Positions 1 through 10,608 of a DNA stretch of 64,000 bases are shown in pieces (position 1 is the first letter of the stretch; each line of letters opens with the position of its first letter). The DNA comes from Pistacia vera (Eukaryota > Streptophyta > Magnoliopsida > Sapindales > Anacardiaceae), in NCBI RefSeq assembly GCF_008641045.1, contig NW_022195466.1, forward strand, positions 124,001 through 188,000. The letters are read 5' to 3'. Below the pieces are notes generated by a model. It was not told the DNA's origin. It worked only from the letters and a program-made list of their open reading frames with translations, and did not search any database. The position numbers and the translations under genes were made by a program.

Positions 1-1866
1 CTGATATAAACCACCTTTAAGACCTCCCTTGAGCAACACTGTTCTGGTAGCTTTGTCCTTAACAGTACTAGAATCAGAATCAAATTCAACAACAACCTGA
101 TTATCTCTAGTTAACTTGGAAATACTAAGTAAGTTTTTCGTAATACTAGGCACACAAAGAACATTTTTCAAGTGAACACACTTAGAATGTAAGCAACTAG
201 GTAACAAGGTAAGCCCAATATGAGATATGGAAAGAGACTCACCATTGCCCACTTGCAATTGTTCATTACCATCATAGCTTCTGCTGGTGACTAGTTGATG
301 TGGATCAGGGGTGACATGATCAGTGGCTCCTGAGTCCATGTACCAAGCTGGATCATGAGGTGTGGTTGAGGTAATGTGAGAGGCTTGAAGATGAGATAGT
401 GGTGCAGTGGCTGAATGAGAGGCAAAATACACTTGGTTAGGAGAGTGTGGTTGTTGCTGACTAGGGACTCGAAAGCCTTGCTGCTGAGACTGTGGAACTG
501 ACTGCTGAATACCAGTATTCCCTTCCTGTTGAGAAAATGAGCCAGACGAAATAGGAGGAGCATAAGTTTGCTGCTGACTTCCATTAGATATGCCAATATT
601 CGGATGACCAGCATTCAAGAAGGAAGAGTTCTGTCCACCAGAATATGTAGTCCCAGAGTGGAACATATTAGAACCAGTACCAACAGCAGACTGACCAAAA
701 AACTGAGGTGGTGCTCCGTTATAGTTGGCATTGTATCGATGATAACATTGAGGTGCTGTATGTCCAATCTTGCTGCACAGTTGACAGATTGGCTTCCCTC
801 TACCATTAGTTCTGCCACGGCCTCTGCCATGTCCAACAAATCCAGCAGGTCGATAAGAAGAAAATGTATTATTGAAGGCACCAGTTTGGTTGCCAAAATC
901 AGGTGAGTAAGGTTGAGCATTCTGAGGAGCTGATGAGTGATAGACCTGTGGTAATGCTGGTAATGAATATTGCAGAGATGTCAACTTATTTAGAGGTCCA
1001 GGAGCTTCCTTGGATGAACCATTATGAGCAGATGGCAGTAGTGTAGTATTTGGAAACACATATCTGTTATGGACATTACTGAGAGCAGCAATATTGACGG
1101 AACTATGAAGAAAATCAATGGAGTTAAACTTCTCAAGCCTCAGTTCATATTTTTGTAATAAAAACTGTGCCTCCTGTAATGAAATTGAATCAAACTTTGA
1201 TTCAATTCTGGAGGTTAGATTGACAACGATTGCATCAAATTCTGGTCCCAGGCCATCTAACACATGCTGGAGCAAATCTTCATCTGAAATGATTTGACCA
1301 CTTGCTGATAGACTCTCAGCAATTCCCTTCATCTTTTTAACATACTCATTCACACTCATGTTACCTTTTTGAGTATTTTGTAAAAGATTTTTTAAATGTA
1401 GGGCTCTAGCCTTAGAATCACTTAAAAATTCAGTCTCAAGTGCGAACCAGATATCAGTAGCAAATCTACATTTGGACACAATACTGAACATACATTCAGA
1501 AATTGATGCAAGAAGCTACGTGACAAGATACTTATCAGTTTTTTTCCAGGCTACATAAGCTGGATTAGTTCTCTCTTTGCCTAGGGTTTCTTTAATTCCT
1601 TCTTCACCTAGCTCATGTTTAAGACTACTATCTAAAGCAATAAGAGGTTCAGGACATTGAGCTTGACCTGTTAAGTGTTCTTCAATATCACGAGCTCCAA
1701 CAGCTGATAGAATTTGCGATCTCCAGAAGCGATAATTATCTCTGTAATTATCTCTTGTGAGCTTCAGACTGACTACTTGAAGACTAGATGAGAAAACAGA
1801 AGTGGAGCTGCCAAACATCTTCACTGAGTTCTCGTTAGAGTTGAAATTTCCAGAAATTTTTGCCAT
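1..1866 (-). pseudogene. copia gag and start of protease, one nonsense codon
   Basis: The reading frame opens at ATG 1866 (MAKISGNF...) directly after the primer site. The N-terminal part holds the conserved LTRDNYxFWRSQ block (here with a small in-frame DNYR duplication) of plant copia gag. A UBN2-type gag domain follows, then a CCHC zinc knuckle (CQLCSKIGHTAPQC, about 745-790), then the aspartic protease motif WYMDSGATDH (about 310-350). The only clear break is the TAG at 1516-1518, where a TGG Trp codon is expected. Past it the frame stays open to the window edge. Gag would package element RNA in virus-like particles and the protease would process the polyprotein. Confidence 0.85.
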
Positions 1867-1880
1867 TGACGTTAGTCTTT

Positions 1881-1893
1881 GGCTCTGATACCA
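1881..1893 (-). other. primer-binding site of E1-A
   Basis: On the minus strand this reads TGGTATCAGAGCC, complementary to the 3' end of initiator tRNA-Met. It is the usual primer of plant copia elements and directly abuts the LTR end. Confidence 0.9.
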
Positions 1894-2174
1894 TGAGAAG
1901 AAACTGAAAGAAAATGAAAATGAAGAAAAGAAGGATATGAGATATTATTGATCTAAGCAATTAATGAGATTACAATGTTTAGGGATTTATATACACAGAG
2001 CTTCAAAGGGAGAAAGTAAACAAAAGATGAAAAGAGTAAAGTGTCGTGAGTGAGCTAAAGGAGTGAACAAGACAACCATTACAAAACGACACCGTTGCTT
2101 GTAAATGACATATGTGAAATTACAAATAGCTCCTCTAACTTTGATCATGTACACTTTTTAGTCTTTCACCAACA
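1894..2174 (-). repeat. 5' LTR of E1-A
   Basis: On the minus strand it starts TGTTGGTGAAAG and ends CTTCTCA next to the primer site. It contains a TATA-like stretch (tatataaatccc read on the minus strand) followed by the gag leader. Similar LTRs occur at 2292-2514 (partial), 15319-15588 (opposite orientation) and 21175-21459. Confidence 0.85.
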
Positions 2175-2291
2175 AAAATGTTAGCATGTAGAATGAACCC
2201 TTTGAATTTGGACATAATTAAATTAAAAAAACAAAAAGAAAGCAAACCTCACTAATAGTAATACCCACTAGACCTAGTGGTTTATAGTATN
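2175..2291. other. orphan flank ending in a one-base assembly gap (n)
   Basis: These 116 bases are found nowhere else in the window. They are followed by a single ambiguous base at 2291, and the next base is already inside another copy of the E1 LTR. This looks like a contig join rather than real adjacency, so 1-2290 may not be contiguous with the rest. Confidence 0.7.
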
Positions 2292-2514
2292 GAATAATGA
2301 GATTACAATGTTTAGGGATTTATATACACAGAGCTTCAAAGGGAGAAAGTAAACTTAAAATGAAAAGAGTAAAGTATCGTGAGCTAATAGTGAGCTGAAA
2401 GAGTAAACAAGACAACCATTACAAAACGACACCGTTGCTTGTAAATGACATATGTGAAATTACAAAAAGCTCCTCTAACTTTGATCATGTACACTTTTTA
2501 GCCTTTCACCAACA
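2292..2514 (-). repeat. partial E1 LTR
   Basis: It starts abruptly in mid-LTR after the n and ends with the LTR terminus CCAACA. The next bases, actaggacgaag, are the same ones that follow the E1-B LTR at 21460. This half LTR therefore belongs to an E1 copy inserted at the same site as E1-B. Confidence 0.85.
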
Positions 2515-2780
2515 ACTAGGACGAAGCATTTTATGAGTAGACAATTATTTGATTGAAAATGACTTTATTAATGTTTTATTTTTTATATTAGATTTTTTCT
2601 TATGACGTCATTTTATCTATTTAATATAAAAAAAAATTGCTTTAAATTTGTAATTATTATTCAATTTGTTAATTATAGCAATATTTATTACACTTAATTT
2701 TAATCAAAGCAATAAATTATAAATTCTTGATATAAATTATTTGTTCCATTGCAAATAATTATAATATTTAGTTACAAATT
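2515..2780. repeat. direct repeat GD, part D (upstream copy, unit 1)
   Basis: About 265 bp from actaggacgaag to tagttacaaat. It recurs in the same orientation at about 6091-6345 and, in the second unit, at 21460-21717 and 24934-24993. It brackets the segment with the KAPA synthase fragments. Confidence 0.8.
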
Positions 2781-2973
2781 ATATGAAAAAAATTATATCC
2801 TATTTAGTAATTTTTAAAGATGATAAAATTGTAATTTAAGTTGAGAAAAGTAAGAGTGTGTTAGAGGTTGTTGTAGCTTAAAAATAATCAATTAAGTTTT
2901 AAGCTAAACAACTTTTAAAATTGATCAAGTTTGAAGATGATTATGAAATAATTTGATTTATAAAAGGATTACA

Positions 2974-3037
2974 ACAAGCAATTTGGCCACAAAAGGCTAC
3001 AAAACATTCGATCGCCTTTTGTGGCCAAATGGCTTGT
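2974..3037. other. 24-bp-arm hairpin with 16-nt loop
   Basis: Arms 2974-2997 and 3014-3037 pair with a single mismatch; the inner 17 bp are perfect (around GGCCACAAAAGGC / GCCTTTTGTGGCC). The structure recurs at about 21903-21967 with one base lost in the 3' arm. It may be the terminal hairpin of an old mobile element. Its role is unknown. Confidence 0.7.
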
Positions 3038-4385
3038 CAGAATCCGGTGAAACCACCAAACTCTGACAGATCAGTTCATGCTGGTCCTTATAGGACTAGC
3101 TGTGACATCGACATATCTTGGCAGCAATTGCTTGATTTCGATAGTTTATTGTCGAATTCTAACAGTTTTTCTATTGATTTTTTTTTTTAACTATTTGATT
3201 TAATAAATTTTAATTAAGATAAATTATTTTAGTATATTTTTTAATATTTATTAAATATATATCAAAATATATTTTATGATTATACATATATTTTAATGAG
3301 TAAAATATATCATTTTAAGGGCTAGTTTGGGATTATTGTAGCTATAAGTTTAATTAGTTTATACCAAACTTTAAAAATAATAGAAATGTGTTTGGTAAAT
3401 TTAATTTTTGAAATTGTCGTGAGTCTCAAAAGCTATATACTGTATTTGTGTTTAGTAAATTAGATTTTTATATTAACATTACATGTGGAATGACCAAAAA
3501 GTATACATTTTTCTTACATACATAATTTTTTTCCTAAACCTATAATTCCCCAAAATAATGACCAAAAAGTATGTGTAATGACCACGACACTTATGTGCCA
3601 CCTCACTTCCCAAAAATAAAGAATTTTTTTCCTAACCCTATAATTCAAATCCTAAATTTTTCCCCATAGCCGCCCTTCCTAAAAACCATTATTCCATATC
3701 GAGGAAAGGTGTAACCAACAGAAGGAAAGTTTCTCACCCTGTCCCGACATTGTTCTCCGACGATGTCCCCTGGGTGAAAGGGGCCATCGTTCTCTTTCTT
3801 TCTTCAATTGTTCCGTTCATGACAAATGGGTTGCTTCGTCTCCTCCTATCTATGCAATTCTCTATCTTCGTTTTTTATCATGTTAGGCGAAAGGGAGTTG
3901 TAGAGGAGTGGCTGTGAAACGACAATTCTCCCCCTTGGAAATTCAAGTGAAAGAGGAAGCCAAAAGGTCGTATAATGCAAGAGGCAGATTTTTGTAAAAA
4001 AGGGGTTGATTACTCAGATTGGTTCTCACGTCCCTATGCCCAAAAAGATGGGCGAGTTCAATTCAAGTGTTCATCGATCGAGTGAATCCTGTCACCTTTA
4101 TGTGGTATTCTTGGGGGGTGTTCACCACTTTGGTCTCCTCTATCATTGTTCTCTACTCTCCCATCAACGACCTCCTCAGGGGAAATTCCGACCTTTTTCT
4201 TTTCCTCTCCCTACCCCCTTCATATGTACGTTCATATTTCTTATGTCTCTGTCCTTTATTTTTTAATTCTGATTAATTTTGCTAATTATGATTTCAATCA
4301 TTGATATTAGTTTTCATTTGGCTGCTAATATGTTTACTACAATAATCTAAAAACTGATCCATTCTTGTCCCAATATATGCTTTAG
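3038..4385 (+). other. non-coding to coding-like stretch upstream of the KAPA synthase fragments
   Basis: 3150-3690 is AT-rich with no coding signal. From about 3690 to 4216 base composition becomes gene-like, and the equivalent sequence in the second unit keeps a 136-codon open frame (22828-23238). Here that frame is shifted by small indels near 3994-4050. I do not recognise the product. It could be the displaced first exon or leader of a captured gene. Confidence 0.4.
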
Positions 4386-5541
4386 GATTGTCCTTTTTGT
4401 CCTACAAGATTTGCAGCCAATATGTCTGTGATGGTTGCAATTGGAAGCATTGCCTCACTCCTAGCTGCTGGTGATAAACCTTTGAAAAATGAAAAAATTG
4501 CCATATTTTCTGATGCACTAAACCATGCGTCTATAATTGATGGTATTCATCTTGCTGGGAGAACAAAAAAGTGCTTATCTATAAACACTATGGCATGTCC
4601 CATCTCAAGGCACTGCTATAAGCATTTCACTTCTCTCTTTAAGTATTCCATAGATTAGTTTTTGTTCCATCTGTTATTTCCATTGTTCTTGTCACTGTAA
4701 TGGATTTGTGTTATGATAGATCAAGTTGCACAATGAAGAAAAAAGTTGTTGTGACTAACAGGTTGTCATCTTTTCTTAATTCCTTCCTTTAATATTATAG
4801 CTTTTGTCTTCCCTTTGGTTAGATAACTTAAGAAATAGATATAGTTATCACAAATATTCAAAGTCTGATGCTTGTTCTAGGATGCCATTCTTTTTTTTTT
4901 TTTTCCCTATACTTTTACTTTTTCTCCATATACTAGGCAACTAATAAGCATTAAGATTTATTGTTGGGACAGACAAAATTAATTTCAAAGGGTCACCCAT
5001 TTAATCCAACTACTAGATTGCTTAAAAATATGTGTTAGATATTTGTAGGACCATTTTGAGGGAGAGCTAAAGGAAACTTGGAGGGATGGTATATTGGACT
5101 TTAGCTTATTTAGTGATCTTGCGGAAAAGTGTAAGATGAACATTAGGATCTCAAAAATATTAAGGTGTAAGCCTCAAGCAGCCACAAGGTTAAAGCATGA
5201 GTTGAGTTAAAATAATATGAATGTGTTATACCTTGGATATTTTGCATCTTGTCTATGAAACCTTACTGTTCTATGGTTCACAGTTAGTCTTTTGGAAATA
5301 TTTGCTAGGTGTTTTGGTAATATTCCATATGTTTGACAGATTGTTTATTTGTTGTGTTATTTATTTATTTTTTAATGTTTTTACTGCTGAAAATCCTGAT
5401 TTTTTAACTTCTGGCATCTTATCTGATGATGTGCTTAATTCTCTTCTTTCTACAGCTTGTTTAGTATGGATGGAGACATTGCACCAATGGTTGAACTTGT
5501 GAAGCTTCGCAAGAAGTATGGCTTTTTGTTAGTCTTAGATG
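4386..5541 (+). pseudogene. BIOF: KAPA synthase (8-amino-7-oxononanoate synthase) exon fragments, copy A
   Basis: Three exon-like blocks match the middle of plant KAPA synthase, the PLP enzyme that joins pimeloyl-CoA and alanine in biotin synthesis. Block 1 (4386 to about 4618, after a TTTAG acceptor) encodes ...FAANM...IFSDALNHASIIDG. It ends in a frameshifted stretch with YKHYGMSHLKALL. Block 2 (about 4719-4760) encodes TMKKKVVVT before a GT donor. Block 3 (from 5456, after a ctttctacag acceptor) encodes FSMDGDIAPMVELVKLRKKYG...LDD. The N-terminus, the PLP-lysine exon and the C-terminus are missing, so it cannot make enzyme. The segment repeats at 23274-24402. Its position between CACTA ends suggests capture by a transposon. 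A decayed host pseudogene is the alternative. Confidence 0.8.
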
Positions 5542-5814
5542 ATGTATCATTAAACATAATTATTATGCAATTTGCATTCCACTTTTATTCTCTATACTCG
5601 GCCAAACAGTCAAACTGAATATTCATTTTTACTATTAATTTAAATAATTATTAATTAATATTACATTTTTGCAGGTAAATTAAAATGACGCCGCAAAATG
5701 CTTGGTTTGGGCAGACAAGTACTGAATACTTATCCGAGTTTGTATTGGTATGAAGCACATTTATCTTATTACTCTCTCAACGCATACACACAGTCACAAA
5801 CTTGAGTAAGAGCA

Positions 5815-6018
5815 AGATTGAAGAAGAGCTCAAGGCGAAGATGTTTTCACTGGACGAAAAATAGATGGAACCCAAGGAAGTCGTTCATGAACTACTACTT
5901 TACAGTAGACTCTCATCATCACCTATTGAGATTCCTGAAAACAACGTCTTATTGGAACCTTCCAAGAAAGGGCAGCGTTGGAATGAGCTCTAAGAGTAGA
6001 GGGATGCTCAAGTGGTAG
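5815..6018 (+). pseudogene. unrecognised coding fragment, copy A
   Basis: One frame reads LKAKMFSLDEK, then a TAG, then MEPKEVVHELLLYSRL and PIEIPENNVLLEPSKKGQRW before ending at about 5995. The acidic/basic residue pattern is that of a real protein, and the same frame is preserved at 24665-24862. I cannot name the family. It lies downstream of the KAPA synthase blocks on the same strand and may come from a second captured gene. Confidence 0.5.
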
Positions 6019-6360
6019 TAATGACATTGAAGCATTAATACTTCAATGTCATATTTTGTAAAAAAAATTAGTTGATAACATTTTAAATTACTAGGATGAA
6101 GGATTTTATGAGTAGACAATTATTTAGTTAAAAATGATTTCATTAATGTCTTATTTTTTATATTAGAATTTTTCTTATGATGTCATATTATCTATTTAAT
6201 ATAAAAATATTGTAATTATTATTAAATTTGTTAATTATAGCAATAGTTGTTATAATTAATTTTAATCAAAGCAATAAATTATAAATTCTTGATATAAATT
6301 ATTTGTTCCATTGCAAATAATTATTAACTTTAGCTACAAATCAAAAGTATTCATAGCAAA
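6016..6360. repeat. direct repeat GD, downstream copy (unit 1)
   Basis: The G part (ggtagtaatgacattgaagc... to tttaaatt, 6016-6090) also occurs at 14738-14803 and 24862-24933. The D part (from actaggatgaagg) repeats 2515-2780. With the G copy at 14738 this gives the order G-D-KAPA-G-D for the carrier before E1 inserted. Confidence 0.75.
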
Positions 6361-6911
6361 TAATTTCAATATTTAGCTATTAATACATATGTCCAGAACA
6401 ATATCTTTTCATATATAGATATGACTTCTATATGTCTGTAGCAAAAAAATTAATATTTAGCTACGAATTCACTATATATTGCAAATGATCTTTTTATTTA
6501 GGTACGATTTTAGTGGACACATAGCCATAAGGTTAATATATTTGCTATGGATATTATTTTTGTAATAGGAGTTCTCAAGATCTAGTTATAAATTTATATT
6601 TGTGTAGCTAAAATGCAAACATAGCTATACAAACTATTCTCCATGACTATAAAGGCAAAGCTTTTGCTACAAGCTTATTATTGTTATGGCAAAAACATTT
6701 AAGTTTTTAGTTTCATATAAATCTCATCCATAGAAAAAAATATAAACTATTAGTTTGTAAGCAAAAAGTTACATGGCTAACTTTTAGCTGCGCTACTTCT
6801 AGCTACGATAAGCTACAAAACATTGCATTTGTAGGTAAATCATTTAGCTATACAAATTCATACTTTTAGCTATAATGAACGCAATGGCTAGAAATGCATA
6901 ATGTTGTAGTG
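6361..6911. mobile_element. CACTA-like element, right end
   Basis: This stretch is full of AGCTA/TAGCT motifs in both orientations, the kind of subterminal repeats bound by CACTA transposases. It ends TGTTGTAGTG at 6911, whose complement is CACTACAACA. The next base resumes copia E2 in the middle of its RT-RNase H linker. The matching left end, in the next unit, is at 13841. No transposase was found. Confidence 0.7.
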
Positions 6912-7492
6912 ACAACATATGAATGCAGTCACGCGTATCTTGAGGTTTTTAAAACATGCTCTTGGAAAGGTAATCCTATTTACTAAAAATAAAGACTATC
7001 AAAATGTGAATGCATATACTGATGCTAATTGGGTTGGAGCAATGGATGATAGGCGATTTACTTCTAGTTATTTCACTTTTGCAGGTGGTAATCTAGTCAT
7101 GTGGAGAAGCAAAAAACAAAATGTTGTGGCATGCTCAAGCTCCGAAGTAGAATTTAGAGGAATGACACTTGGGATTTGTGAAGCTTTGTGGCTAAGATTT
7201 CTCCTGCAAGATTTGAGCTATTAATCTAATCAACTAATCCAGTTATATTGTGATAATAAAGTAGCATGTGATATTGCTCACAATCCAGTTCAATGTGATC
7301 GTATGAAGTATGTTGAGATAGATAGATTTTTCATCAAAGAAAAATTGGATGAAAAGATTATTAAATTACCCAAGATTCGATCAGAGGATTAGTTGGCCGA
7401 TATTCTTACCAAAGCTATCTCCAAACGTATTTTCTCACAAGTGTTAGACAAGTTGGACATGTGTGACATTTACGCACCAACTTGACAGGGAG
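6912..7492 (+). pseudogene. copia E2 RNase H, 3' half of pol (unit 1)
   Basis: The frame from 6919 encodes RILRFLKHALGK, then YTDANWVGAMDDRR with an RNase H catalytic Asp, then WRSKKQNVVACSSSEVEFRG (the usual copia SSxEAEY block, with V for A and F for Y). It stops at 7222, then continues in a broken frame to a polypurine tract (gacagggag) at about 7485. RNase H would remove the RNA strand during reverse transcription. The 5' remainder of this E2 copy lies outside the window or was lost. The homologous 5' half is at 10397-13840. Confidence 0.85.
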
Positions 7493-7716
7493 TGTTGAGA
7501 TTTACTGAATATTTCATGAATATATTATAATCTCCTAATTATGTTAGTCTTAGGATATTCATAATGCATTTGATATCCTACAATCTCCTAATTATGTCGA
7601 TATATTATATTGACATAATTAAGATATTACGTAGATTGTATTCTACCTATAAAAACCTGTAATCATGAGTGTAAATATATGAATTAAAACCTAACCTATA
7701 ATTCTTCATTCAAACA
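7493..7716 (+). repeat. 3' LTR of copia E2 (unit 1), with target duplication AACAT
   Basis: It starts TGTTGAGATTTACTG after the polypurine tract and ends TTCAAACA at 7716. AACAT follows at 7717-7721 and is the same 5 bp that precedes the 5' LTR at 10397. The LTR carries tataaaaacctg and a short R/U5-like tail. Confidence 0.85.
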
Positions 7717-7721
7717 AACAT

Positions 7722-8392
7722 CCCCCTCAACTTGCATATAAAATATTGTAGTTTCATTGATTTGTTCAATGGTTAATGTTAACTACCACTTCAACACGAT
7801 TGCATTTTTATTTGCCTGAAACAATGTTGTTTTCAACATTGCTGAAATTTTTGCCAATGAAAGCGCTATTGTTAGAAAATATCCTTTGACTTTGCTTTTA
7901 AGTAAACAGTATTTGAATAAGAGCTTGTGCATTTTAGTACTATCAGGTTAGAATTCTTATCCCTATTTAATTTTGAATCCAATTTAATTTGGGTAAGCTA
8001 ATTAATATAATATGGATAGATATATTAATATACACCGCCAATTTTGACTTAATATATTGATTATTATTAATATCACTTACTATATTATCTCATTATTTAG
8101 ATGTCAATGTTTTACTGAAGAGATACATAAATTAAGATTAAAATAAAAGAAATGTGTAATGTATAGATTAATTATTCAATTATCTTATGTAACTAAATAA
8201 ACGTCAGGCTTTTTTTTCTTCTAATTATCATCTCAAAATATTCAATAGGAATAGGAATTAAAAGATATATAAGCATGACACAAGGTAGAATATAAAACAA
8301 AAATGAAGAGATTTGAGGCCATATGATAATTGATGAAGTTATATATTAATTTCAATCCCATTTTCTTATTCTTATCTAATATTAAATTTAAG
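7722..8392. other. right flank of E2, no gene seen
   Basis: AT-rich sequence matching 33805-34447 in unit 3. Short reading frames here are not conserved between the two copies. No promoter or RNA gene was recognised. Confidence 0.6.
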
Positions 8393-8690
8393 GTCATGTT
8401 ATCTTACCTAGGTAACGATACCTCATGTTCCATGTGAATCGTTAGATTGATTCCCAAAAAACAATCTAGATGATCGAACGGTTCTCATGATCAATAATAT
8501 ACACGTATTCAATAAATTTGAAAGATAAGATTTTACTTCATGCAATCTCTACTGTTACCAAAAATGCCCTCATATAAACTTCATTAATTTTTTTGTATTC
8601 TTATTTTTCTCTTGACAAGTATCATACTATATGAATTTTTATTTTTTTTATAATCTCCAAAAGGCGTGAGTGTGTGAGCCAAGGGGGATC
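8393..8690. repeat. array repeat X, copy 1
   Basis: From ggtcatgttatcttacc through tttcatgcaatctctac-like sequence to the gtgagtgtgtgagccaagg block. Copies are at 27146-27430 and 34448-34700 in the same orientation. It is the junction between successive units of the array. Confidence 0.75.
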
Positions 8691-9641
8691 TTTGTTGAGT
8701 ACGAGATAGATTAGAGAATATGCTTGTATTCTCATCTTATTTACTCTATTGATCTAGAGTATACAAATTTAATTACACAATAATAATTAAGCCAAAAAAA
8801 TTAAATAAAATTTAGATTATAAATAAATAAATGCATTTATACAAACTTATAAATTAAGGTTTGATATATGACGAATTATTGTTAGCTTATGAATCATATT
8901 AGAAAAATTATAATAGTATCGGACAAAAAATATTATTAATAAATGTTAAAGTTTTAATATATTAGTAGAAAACATTTTTAAATTATATAATTTTTATTTC
9001 GCCGCCCCAGTCCTAGCTCCGCCATTGTTTGTAGTAGCCCTGTCGTAGCAGGCACTGGATGTAACCCAGTTTCAGGGTGAATGATGTAAATCATTGTTCT
9101 TTATTTTTTGTTAGTTTCTTATTAATTGCTCGTGGTGTTTGTTGTCAAGTAACCAAGGGGTGATCTTAGGCTGTTTTCCACTACGCAATTTGACAACAAA
9201 TTCATATCTTAGGGTATGATTTGCAATAGTTTGAACATAATATTGTTCTAGTTGTTGGCTGCTTTGTTACCAACACATTTTTATATCTTCAATTTGAAGA
9301 TCATTTACTGAATCTATATGTTATGTACGGTTCACTATATCGTTCCTTGACGTTATCATAGTTGGCCATTGGTGCATGTTTATTAGACTTAAATTTTAGA
9401 TTTGATTGACAATTTAACATATTGTATCAGAGTTGGAGGTAAAAGTTTGAATCCCCATTTTTAATTTCTTAAGAAAAAAATTCAAATTTTATGTGAGAGG
9501 ATGATTGAGATTCAAAATAATATTGAGTCCTAACCTATTAACTTAAACTTTTAGGTATATTTTCGTTTCTCCTCTCGTCTCTTTCTCGGATATATGCTTG
9601 TTATTGTAACATTTAGCTTTGAATTGAGATTTAGAACTTAG
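8691..9641. other. left flank of E2, no gene seen
   Basis: This matches 27431-29003 of unit 3, which carries extra insertions. It includes a short block ending in cgccgccccagtcctagctccgcc, a typical plant mobile-element tail. No coding region is supported. Confidence 0.5.
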
Positions 9642-10240
9642 GGTCCGCTTAGGAGTTTCATGATAACGTTATGAGGGTAAACCACCGTAGCGATTTTGAG
9701 GGGTTTTTTAGTAACGGTTTTTAAAACACTCAACCTGTGCTTCGGAGTTTATTTTTCAGAAGCTCTGATGGTTTTTTAAAATGATAAATTTACAATATGC
9801 CATAAAAACACCTTAATTTCAACCAATAATTGAGAGTTTATTTTCCAGTACTTCGCCATTCTTTGCAGCTCTGGAATAATTGAAAAATTGTAACTCTACT
9901 TTTTCAAGAAAGCATCTAAAATGAGATTTAATATTTTTTTTTTATAATTGCTTAATTATTTATATTAATATGGTTAGAGATGCGAATAATATGATTAATT
10001 TTTATTTTTTTGATAGGGTATTTGAGGAATAAATTTTTAAAACCAATCAAAATACTCCGATTTGGGGTTTTTTATAAACCCTTCAAAATACATACAGTGG
10101 TTCTGGTGGGTTTTTTGAGCTAGTTAAAACCAGATATAAAAAATCTGGCAAATAATGGTTTTAAAACACCTCAAAACCAGTTAATTAAAACTCTCAAAAC
10201 CAGTAGAAAAAAAAAAAAAAAAAAAAAAAACTCTCAGACC
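9642..10240. mobile_element. 599-bp MITE-like element with CTTAG target duplication
   Basis: The ends form imperfect inverted repeats: GGTCCGCTTAGGAGTTT at the left, and the complement GGTCTGAGAGTTTTTTT at the right. It is flanked by CTTAG at 9637-9641 and 10241-10245. It contains a run of about 25 A near the right end and no coding capacity. The copy at 29004-29609 is more diverged. Confidence 0.6.
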
Positions 10241-10396
10241 CTTAGGGTTCCCATTTTGTATATATTACATTAACTTTCTATCTTTTGTTAATAGTTTTAA
10301 TTGTTGGGTTTGATATCATAATTTGATACAATGTCTCATAAAAAGCGGACTATACTCTCCAAGATATGAAAAATATACCCTTTGGTATAACAACAT
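10241..10396. other. short flank before E2, ending in target duplication AACAT
   Basis: Unique spacer; AACAT at 10392-10396 is the left target-site copy of the E2 insertion. Confidence 0.7.
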
Positions 10397-10608
10397 TGTT
10401 GAGATTTATTGAATATTTCATTAATATATTGTAATCTCCTAATTATGTTAGTCTTAGGATATTCATAGTGTATTTAATATCCTATAATCTCATAATTATG
10501 TTGGTATATTGTATTGACATAATTAAGAGATTACGTAGAGTGTATTTACTTATAAAACTTGAATCATGGTGTAAATATATGAATTAAAACCTACAATTCA
10601 TTCAAACA
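10397..10608 (+). repeat. 5' LTR of copia E2 (unit 2)
   Basis: 212 bp, TGTTGAGATTTATTG to TTCAAACA, followed at 10609 by the initiator-Met primer site TGGTATCAGAGCC. It is very similar to the 3' LTR at 7493-7716. Confidence 0.9.

Larger units (their letters stand above)
1..2174 (-). mobile_element. Ty1/copia element E1, copy A (5' part, runs off the window)
   Basis: Read on the minus strand, this has the canonical 5' order of a copia retrotransposon: a 281-bp LTR, a tRNA-iMet type primer-binding site, gag, then the start of the protease. The rest of pol lies beyond position 1. The same element, with pol, is at 15661-21459. It belongs to unit 1 of the large repeat array. A run of unrelated sequence (2175-2290) follows its LTR, then an unknown base, so its outer flank is not reliably joined to what comes next. 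Confidence 0.9.

Noticed and set aside
4386..5541. A working biotin-synthesis gene
   Set aside because: Only the middle exons are present, with frame breaks, no start and no PLP-lysine exon. Both copies have the same truncation.
10204..10230. Poly(A) tail of a SINE or LINE
   Set aside because: The A run is inside an element with inverted ends and a target duplication. Other long A or T runs (34690, 37200, 49450) also lack retroposon bodies.
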